From Plantago elongata (Eukaryota > Streptophyta > Magnoliopsida > Lamiales > Plantaginaceae), in assembly GCA_036897095.1 (NCBI GenBank), contig JAYMSP010002253.1, forward strand, positions 1 through 25,344: DNA of 25,344 nt, in the 5' to 3' direction. Shown one piece after another: positions 20,701-25,344 of the stretch. The position numbers were made by a program, and so were the translations under genes. Numbering within the stretch: the first letter of the stretch is position 1; the number at the start of each line of letters is the position of its first letter. A model generated the notes under the pieces. That model had not been told where the DNA came from and ran no database searches. It worked only from the letters and a program-made list of their open reading frames with translations.

Positions 20701-23345
20701 AGTATTCAAGTTCAAATTTAGACTTCCACCCTTATCATTCTAATTGATAATTGATAAACTTATTAGTAGTAAGAATCTTAGTGTGTAGCAACTAGAGAGG
20801 AATATTAGTGATATATATACTAATACATTTCACAGATGAGTACGTAGAAATTACACCAACTGCACAGAACAGTACATCTTCTTCTGAAGCAAATCCTTTC
20901 CGAAATTCCTCAGTAGCACAGCATTAAAGTTAACTTCATTGTGCAAGTATATTGTGAAACTAGACTACCGTTAAGTAAGAATCACATTACAATATTACAT
21001 CACATGAAATTCTAAGATCTCAACAAAATTCATGCAGAATGCATATCTTCTTTGGAAATCAAAGTGATAGTTCATGGAGCACCATTACCGTTAAATATGG
21101 AGGTTGTCCTCCCACTGCCATTTTTCTGGATGACCGATGTAAGGACGCACCCATTTTTCCCCTGGGACAAAGTGACAATAGAGTAGGGATTATAAAGTGT
21201 ACATAATTTGTCGTGTAAAGATAAACCAGCAAGTATAGTTAATACCCATTCTCAAAACTATGTTGCAGGAAAGGAACATAAAATCATGGCAATCATGATA
21301 TGAACAGAGCCTTATTATGGAAAAAAAGATTACCACGGAGCAAGGAAAAAATGAAAGGCAAAGGGGCAAGGAATGAAACAGGAGAGAAAATAAACAATTA
21401 ACTAAAAGAAAAATTAAAAAACACAGGAAAGGAGGGACTAGATGGTTACAATGTGCAAAAGCTAAATAAACATAGAGAGGAGCAATATAGGAGGGAAGTC
21501 ATAGATTAAAAGAAACAAGCTTTCTCGACTCCCTTGAAGACACACTGTAGCACACTCGTCGTGAAAATAGAGCAAAACGGGTTTTGGTTCTTTGCAAACT
21601 CATCCATGATACTGTGAGGTGCAAAGGTTGCACTATGCACTCTGAGCATGTGCAGAATAGCTATGATCATGACAGGAAATATATTTGACTCTCTTTAATA
21701 GATGCGCCTTCAGCACACGCTATTCATGAATATGTGGAAATGAAGTGGACACTATATAAGCAAATAAGCAATACATGGTCGATGACCATTTGGAAAAGAA
21801 CTAACAAAACTCACGGTATAGATTTACAAATGACAAAAGGCACATACGGCACATTGCTTTTCTTTTTTATCAAAGACAAAACAGAAGAAAACAGAATAAT
21901 CAATCTTTCTTTCCAGGCTCCAATATATTATTAAAAGTTTCGTCAAATCAGGCAGGTAAATCCAGTAATGTAGACACACCACTTTACTATATTCCCGTCT
22001 CTTCCATCCATTCCTGGACCGCTGTCAAATATTGATATACTGTCCACATCCAATTTCACGCTGCAAATATAACAATACTTTGATCAGTTATAGATGATCG
22101 GAAACTAGAACAAGTACTTGATAGAGAAGTAATGCAGTCCAAATGTTTTCCACCACAACTGGAATAGATTGGACAAGTGAATAAAGATCTCTGAGTCATC
22201 AGTTCCCTGTTGCTCATGAAGCATGGCATTTAATAGGATAGAATTTTGTGAAGCATATAAACATGCTATCACAGAGATAGTTTACATATTATTAATGGCA
22301 ATACAATTCGAACAGGTTATGCGGAAACTGTGAAATTAAAGTACATATTTGATTTCTCAAAAGTATGATCAGCCTATGCCGAACTGTCAATGCCTTCTCA
22401 CATAAACATCATTATCATTAACAGTAGTCTCACACCATTTTTAGAGTGCTCATCAAGCAAGAAAAAGGAGTACCAACATTCAAAGCCATGCCTTATTAAT
22501 CTTCTCTCCCGCGGCCCATTATTCCATACAGCTTGCAGGGAATTATCCTTAAAAAAAAACATTTAAGTAGCTTAGAATCTAACGAGGAATTATTATCAAC
22601 TAAAAAAACATAAAAAATCACATGCGTACTATCAGATCAGCAAGGGCAGTTTCAAAAGTGTATTCTTCAGGGAGCTCTTTTAAAAAGTCGGTATCTGGGG
22701 TTAGATCCCACATATCCTGCAAAGCCATAGCAGATCCACCTCATGAGCAAGAAAGTGGGAACGCAATAAAGCATAATAAATCACCCAACATCTCTTCAAC
22801 AACATCAAGTTGCATGTTTGATGATCCACTTACATCATACGACTCAGGTTCTAGCAATCCATCCTATATCAAAACGAACACAACACAGCATCATTTTTAC
22901 ATAAACAAAGAGTTATGAAGGATCAATTTAAACACAAGAATAATCTCACATGAAGCTTAAGGAAATGCCACTGCTCTGGTGGCACGAAAGAATTCAAGTT
23001 CAGTGTTAGCCTAATCTTTTTCCCATGTGCATCAGTAAAGTGCAAGTCATTGTGTGTCCACTCTATTCGTCTTTCTGGTTCCACAATGAGTTTTTCATTC
23101 ACAGCAGCTACATACTCTTTCTTGACAGCAGCTGCAAACTCCTCAATCGGGACCACTCTCCTTAGCTCACTCATTTTAAATTCGAGGGTCTTCCCATTAG
23201 GCATAAGTATGCGAAATTTGTAGGTATTTTTTGAATTTGTATCACCCTCTTTCTTTATACTTCCCGGGATCTTTCTTGGCCTCCCCGTGCTTGCTTCCTC
23301 ATTTGGCCTCTTGAGCGGCCTGCTTGGAGGCGTGTTTGAGGACAT
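5782..23345 (-). CDS. GMI1: SMC flexible hinge domain protein GMI1-like (GHKL ATPase + SMC hinge), 36 coding exons, 1640 aa
   Basis: Exons, 5' to 3' of the gene: 23345-22950, 22863-22834, 22716-22630, 22547-22492, 22060-21980, 21161-21089, 20373-20318, 20160-20055, 19965-19897, 19796-19710, 18917-18873, 18075-17940, 17820-17759, 17677-17546, 17334-17244, 17147-17113, 16792-16717, 15495-15313, 15150-14992, 14785-14764, 14685-14583, 14493-14377, 13101-12772, 12659-12556, 11970-11793, 11713-11605, 11492-11398, 10823-10701, 10260-10194, 9264-9179, 9089-8808, 8724-8365, 7878-7764, 6873-6681, 6597-6436, 6298-5782 (TGA). The sum is 4923 nt with all phases compatible. The protein combines an N-terminal GHKL ATPase with a C-terminal SMC hinge, as in Arabidopsis GMI1 and animal SMCHD1. 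GMI1 is known as a DNA-damage-induced nuclear factor in somatic homologous recombination; that role here is inferred. Least certain are the GC donor of exon 4 and the exon 26/27 and exon 33 borders. Confidence 0.88.
6874..7763 (-). other. GMI1: Intron 33 of the GMI1-like gene
   Basis: 890 bp, AT-rich. It holds the Stowaway-like element at 7008-7250; nothing else is recognised. Confidence 0.6.
7008..7250. mobile_element. Stowaway-like MITE, eroded
   Basis: The left end is ta|ctccctcttgttcc at 7006-7021. The inner terminal repeat tgttccattaaaaaccttc (7016-7034) is matched inverted by gaagttttcaatggaaca (7233-7250) with one mismatch and one indel. The outermost bases on the right are lost. Confidence 0.65.
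8017..8194. repeat. Possible small MITE with 15-bp inverted ends
   Basis: tggccaaacaaggtg (8017-8031) faces caccctgttttggcca (8179-8194) as an inverted repeat with one extra base and one mismatch. There is no clear target duplication. It lies in intron 32 and is followed by an (A)18 tract at 8271-8288 and a short AAT run. Confidence 0.3.
8365..8724 (-). other. GMI1: GMI1-like exon 32: Ser/Thr/Pro-rich linker with a degenerate repeat
   Basis: Encodes residues 1193-1312, phase 0 at both ends. After V-H-V-L-K-I-C-G-G the sequence becomes low in hydrophobics and rich in S, T, P, Y and Q. Two related blocks, Y-T-P-Q-S-S-Y-R-D-I-P-S-S-D-Y-T-P-L and R-T-P-Q-S-S-M-K-T-H-I-P-L-D-Y-S-P-L, are about 41 residues apart. 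Several T-P/S-P sites and two S-Q sites (S-G-S-Q-G and S-M-S-Q-K) are candidate kinase targets. It is probably disordered. Confidence 0.75.
9694..9877. mobile_element. Stowaway-like MITE in intron 30
   Basis: ta|ttccctccatcc on the left and ggagtagggag|ta on the right give matching ends with TA duplications and a 184-bp body. Similarity inside the ends is low, so this is an old copy. Confidence 0.55.
10831..10956 (+). repeat. Target site duplication pair around SINE copy 2
   Basis: aagatgcaattgcata occurs at 10831-10846 and again at 10941-10956, exactly bracketing the SINE and its A tail. This 16-bp perfect duplication is typical of LINE-driven retroposition. Confidence 0.9.
10847..10940 (+). 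repeat. tRNA-derived SINE, copy 2 (intron 27)
   Basis: It begins gacaacgaagtgcaactcag, with the A box ctcagttggtaagacg, a B-box variant ggtttcgagtc (10912-10922), and an A tail of about 14. It is flanked by 16-bp direct repeats. The orientation is antisense to the host gene. Confidence 0.88.
12361..12478 (+). repeat. Target site duplication pair around SINE copy 3
   Basis: atgctatatatta occurs at 12361-12373 and at 12466-12478, directly flanking the SINE: a 13-bp perfect duplication. Confidence 0.88.
12374..12465 (+). repeat. tRNA-derived SINE, copy 3 (nested in the hAT-like MITE)
   Basis: It begins gacaacgaagcgcagctcag, with A box agctcagttgg, B box ggttcaagtc (12430-12439), then cctttagccattt and an A tail. 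It is bracketed by 13-bp direct repeats made of MITE sequence, so it is younger than the MITE. Confidence 0.88.
13540..14074. mobile_element. Tourist/PIF-Harbinger-like MITE, 535 bp, in intron 22
   Basis: The ends are ggctggttgttatgg (13540-13554) and ccataacgaccagcc (14060-14074), inverted with a single mismatch. They are flanked by taa at 13537-13539 and 14075-14077. A 3-bp TAA duplication and G-starting TIRs are the Tourist/PIF-Harbinger signature. There is no transposase ORF inside, so it is non-autonomous. Confidence 0.82.
15836..16053. mobile_element. Stowaway MITE, 218 bp, in intron 17
   Basis: The perfect 19-bp terminal inverted repeat ctccctccgtcccgaattg is at 15836-15854 and inverted at 16035-16053. 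TA flanks the left side and TG (probably mutated TA) the right. There is no ORF. CTCCCTCCGTCCC is the Stowaway/Tc1-mariner MITE hallmark. Confidence 0.9.
16405..16474. repeat. Remnant of a Stowaway-like right end
   Basis: catcttatattatgaataggacggagta (quoted in parts: catcttatattatg at about 16446, ggacggagta at about 16464) resembles the right end of Stowaway elements. No left partner is found. Confidence 0.35.
18490..18540. repeat. Remnant of a Stowaway-like right end in intron 11
   Basis: cttgtgccctaagg followed by tttcgggcggaggaaata resembles a decayed ...TTTCGGGACGGAGGGAGTA terminus. A taccctctctcatttc word at about 18619 may be a left end of another copy. Neither pairs into a full element. 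Confidence 0.35.
18918..19709 (-). other. GMI1: Intron 10, nothing recognised
   Basis: 792 bp of AT-rich sequence. An open stretch on the + strand (18889-19257) overlaps exon 11 on the other strand and shows no family. Confidence 0.5.
20374..22060 (-). other. GMI1: Introns 6 and 5 (with exon 6 at 21089-21161 and exon 5 at 21980-22060), no element recognised
   Basis: Introns of 715 bp (20374-21088) and 818 bp (21162-21979). They are AT-rich, with no terminal repeats, tRNA-like boxes or coding similarity seen. Confidence 0.45.
22061..22491 (-). other. GMI1: GC-AG intron of the GMI1-like gene (431 bp)
   Basis: Exon 4 ends ...TTAATAAG and the intron begins GCATGG; the acceptor is TTTGCAG at 22061. 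Joining AG|C gives Ser190 and the expected L-I-S-V-K-L-D-V-D reading into the G1 box. No GT near the exon end keeps the frame and the family sequence. Confidence 0.75.
22950..23345 (-). other. GMI1: GMI1-like exon 1 (coding): basic N-terminus
   Basis: Residues 1-132, starting MSSNTPPSRPLKRPNEE. Two basic clusters (P-L-K-R-P at 10-14, and R-P-R-K-I-P-G-S-I-K-K near 22-32) look like nuclear localisation signals. From about residue 40 a compact domain (Y-K-F-R-I-L to F-V-P-P-E-Q-W) precedes the ATPase. The donor is GTGAG directly after codon 132, phase 0. The ATG is the first base of the exon. Confidence 0.85.
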
Positions 23346-24094
23346 CTGTCATAATGACAAAGTTCACTTCACTATCATTTACCTTAAATCATGAACGCAT
23401 CACAGTTTTTACCTAAACTAACATCATCACACTCAATAAGTTGGTAACTCCAGCGCAATTTAAAGTTTAAAATGCGAGAACAGGGCAAGTCTTTTATTCT
23501 ACTTATAGAACTATCAACATTAAAACCAGTGAAAACTCAAAATTGAGACACTATAGTACAAGGGCAACCAACCACCTCAAACAAAACAGTACAAAATATG
23601 CTCTTTGATTGGTTGTCACTGAACAAGATATGCACTAGTTTAGAGTTACATTTCGAATTTCGTTTTACTAAAACATAATAAGAAATGAAATCGTTGTCCG
23701 TTAAACTAGTCTGAAGAATACATACAGTAGACAAAGCAATGCTTTACAGAGAAAGAAAAAAAGGAAAAATTTGACATGTACACTCGAAACAGCACGTGGT
23801 ACAAATCTTTCTTTCTTTTTCCTCCAACTCGTAAAGCACAAGAAGAAACCTTACAGAAACATCAAAACAGAGTAAAAGCTCAGAATGCAGTTAAAAAAAC
23901 AGATGATAAACATGTATATCAGGCACAAAGCAAAGGAAAAGCGATAAAAAGAAGCAAAACCCACCCTTTTCGATTTCTTTGCCAAAAACGATCACATAAG
24001 AAACGTGTGCATGGAGAAATTGAAACATGGGTGCACTTGAAGATTGGTTTATATTATATATGTAATGTAAATGAAACTGGAAAAGGTTACTTAC
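23346..24094 (-). other. GMI1: 5'UTR intron of the GMI1-like gene (749 bp)
   Basis: The donor is CTCAG|GTAAGTAACC at 24095/24094, a near-perfect consensus. The acceptor is ATGACAG|ATG at 23346, so the start codon opens the next exon. Long leader introns next to the start codon are known to enhance expression in plants; that effect here is inference. Confidence 0.7.
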
Positions 24095-24170
24095 CTGAGT
24101 TTTGTTTGTGCACTGCAGAGTGGTCTACTGAACAGTCTGTAGAAAATGAAAGTGACAGAGAGAAAGTTTG
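24095..24170 (-). other. GMI1: Non-coding first exon of the GMI1-like gene (5' border uncertain)
   Basis: The 3' border is fixed by the strong donor at 24094. The transcription start is not visible; 24170 is a rough minimum. It was deduced from the acceptor abutting the ATG, which requires an upstream exon. Confidence 0.55.
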
Positions 24171-24407
24171 AGAGGAGTGGAAAAGACAGGCAATTGTGAT
24201 TTTACTCTACTGTGCCATACTGCCATCAATGCTAAAGTGCGCCAGGTTTTCAAATTATATTCGATCTTTGGCTCTTATCTTACTGCAATCATTATTCACA
24301 ATACTAGCATGTTCCTTCCTTTGCACCCTAAGTTGGAGTTTGATATGGACTATGTAGTGTGGTTTTGGTGAAACACGGTTTTTAAGACGAGATTCCATTC
24401 ATTTACA
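24171..24407 (-). other. GMI1: Probable promoter region of the GMI1-like gene
   Basis: About 240 bp between the first exon and the putative LTR. No clear TATA box; gaatataattt on the minus strand near 24251-24261 is a weak candidate. No CTT(N)7AAG SOG1-type site is present. Confidence 0.3.
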
Positions 24408-24619
24408 TGTTTGGTAAGGAAAATTGAGGTGGCAATACAATATAACATACATAATCCTAGTTAGATTAAACATACCTATATATATTATACTCCTAGTTAA
24501 ATTAGTTTTATTCTTCTAATTTTTAATTAAATTAAACATAACCTCTTCTATTTTATTTTGTATATGTAACCCTACATCCTTCTATGAATAAACACAATTG
24601 ATTATCTAATAATATTACA
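24408..24619 (+). repeat. Putative 5' LTR of a second Copia element (left border uncertain)
   Basis: The right border is set by ...tattaca followed by a primer-site-like word. Inside are a TATA-rich stretch (about 24474-24490) and AATAAA at 24587-24592, the order expected of U3-R-U5. The left border at tgtttgg is a guess based on the TG rule; the partner LTR is outside the window. Confidence 0.42.
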
Positions 24620-24630
24620 TAGTATTAAAG
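24620..24630 (+). other. Decayed primer-binding site (initiator Met type)
   Basis: tagtattaaag matches TGGTATCAGAG at 8 of 11 positions; the three differences are G to A, C to T and G to A, the pattern of methyl-cytosine decay. Confidence 0.5.
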
Positions 24631-25066
24631 GGTTACAATCCTGTCGCTGCATAATACCGTGATCATCGACCTTGCATGTGTTACTGTCCAAAAGCACGAA
24701 CCCACTTTTCGTTCTTCTTCTTCCCCAAACAGCAACCTGCAATCTTGATTCCTCTCCCCCTACTGATTTTCGATTCCTTACCGTTTCCCTGTCCTCAGAT
24801 CGATTCTCTGATCTCGATCTTTGTTCTCTTCTCACTGATAGAAAAACAGCCGCATCGATCATCACCCAGCTTTCGAAATTCACTTTCGATCAAGCACCAA
24901 ATTCTACCAGTTTTCTCTGTTTCGGATCGCACCCACTGTTCGATCTCTTTCTTCCCCAAACAGAACGCAAACTGCCCGAATTTGTTCTCCCTTCTAATCG
25001 AACCCACTGTTCGATTAGCTTCATGTTTTCCTCTATTTGTTCGATTTCCACCACCCTGTCGAGATC
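24631..25066 (+). other. Leader of the second Copia element, with repeated blocks
   Basis: Pyrimidine-rich sequence between primer site and protease. A block starting cgaacccact / cgcacccact occurs at 24697-24735, 24928-24970 and, shortened, 24999-25020; the first two continue into cttccccaaacag. Overlapping open frames exist on both strands but none shows gag features, so most of gag is missing. Confidence 0.45.
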
Positions 25067-25344
25067 ATGACCATCGGTTCTCCTTGGCCATATCAAACAT
25101 GGACTCAATGGGTTTTTCCACCACCGTGGACTATGTCGTACTATTCTTACCCCACGACAGCTTGGGAACCGGCCCAACACCGTCCCCCACGACCCGCACA
25201 GGGTTACACTGTGCAAACTCCGGATGAAAACTGGCATATGGACTTTGGCGCTTCGTCCCACATGACGACCAATCCAGGTACTCTTTCGTCTTATTCTTCT
25301 TCGAGCAAACATACTGGTATTATTGTCGGTAATGGTAGCAGTAT
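25067..25344 (+). pseudogene. Copia gag end / protease fragment, cut by the window edge
   Basis: An open frame from ATG 25067 to the window end (92 codons). A Trp/Pro/Tyr-rich stretch is followed by E-N-W-H-M-D-F-G-A-S-S-H-M-T and I-I-V-G-N-G-S-S, the protease entry of a common plant Copia lineage. The active-site triplet (25241-25249) reads D-F-G; aspartic proteases need D-S-G or D-T-G, so the enzyme would be dead. There is no zinc knuckle upstream. The ATG is only the first in frame, not a proven start. It differs clearly from the protease of the element at 1-4996. Confidence 0.8.

Larger units (their letters stand above)
19710..22863 (-). other. GMI1: GMI1-like GHKL ATPase region (exons 2-10, residues 133-347)
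   Basis: The GHKL motifs are in order. The N box is E-T-A-L-A-D-L-I-D-N-S at residues 164-174, the G1 box is D-S-G-P-G-M at 202-207, and the G2 box is F-G-Y-G-G at 247-251 within a long lid-like stretch. The transducer-like part ends in D-I-Y-F-P-Y-I-Q (340-347), followed by V-N-G-I-D-L-A-E-I. This module binds ATP in MORC, Hsp90 and SMCHD1 relatives. At position 169 the protein has Asp where MORC and SMCHD1 proteins have the catalytic Glu of A-E-L-(I/V)-D-N. Confidence 0.85.

Noticed and set aside
23776..24171. 131-codon open frame on the + strand
   Set aside because: It is Lys/Gln-rich with no family, and it overlaps the 5'UTR intron and first exon of the gene on the other strand; chance ORF.
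24319..24332. SOG1-type damage-response site CTT(N)7AAG upstream of the gene
   Set aside because: The spacing is 8, not 7, so the palindromic site is not met.
24676..25227. 183-codon open frame on the + strand, and others overlapping it
   Set aside because: Low-complexity Phe/Ser/Pro reading of a pyrimidine-rich leader; the real Copia protease reading is in another frame from 25067.

Overview
This is eukaryotic nuclear DNA from a flowering plant, most likely a eudicot. The evidence is AT-rich introns with GT-AG borders, Copia LTR retrotransposons, Stowaway- and Tourist-type MITEs, a tRNA-derived SINE, and a gene whose exons encode a plant-type GHKL-ATPase/SMC-hinge protein. The species cannot be read from the sequence.

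Layout. (1) 1..4996 is a decayed Copia element on the + strand. Its 5' LTR is cut by the window edge, gag-PR-IN-RT-RH is broken by stops and frameshifts, and a 550-bp 3' LTR is complete. (2) 4997..5781 is non-coding flank with one copy of a short tRNA-like SINE. (3) 5782..23345 on the - strand is one large, intact gene: 36 coding exons that I joined by hand total exactly 4923 nt (1640 codons plus stop, no internal stop). A non-coding 5' exon starts at 24095. The product is the plant SMC flexible-hinge-domain protein GMI1, related to SMCHD1 and MORC ATPases and acting in DNA-damage response and chromatin. (4) Its introns hold TE insertions: Stowaway-like MITEs, a Tourist-like MITE with TAA target duplications, a hAT-like MITE containing a SINE, and a further SINE. 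(5) From about 24408 to the window end lies a second, different Copia element on the + strand, divergent from the gene: a putative short LTR, a decayed primer-binding site, a repeat-bearing leader, and a protease fragment running off the edge.

The gene is the only intact protein-coding locus. Its protein has a GHKL ATPase module (about residues 143-347), a long middle region, a Ser/Thr/Pro-rich linker (1193-1312), and an SMC hinge (about 1352-1580) flanked by coiled coils. It is the layout of an ATPase-driven chromatin clamp. Points worth a second look are a GC-AG intron, a 22-nt and a 30-nt microexon, a 5'UTR intron ending exactly at the ATG, an in-frame tandem acceptor, an Asp where related ATPases have the catalytic Glu, and a three-copy, roughly 80-bp SINE family with almost no sequence beyond its tRNA-like part.
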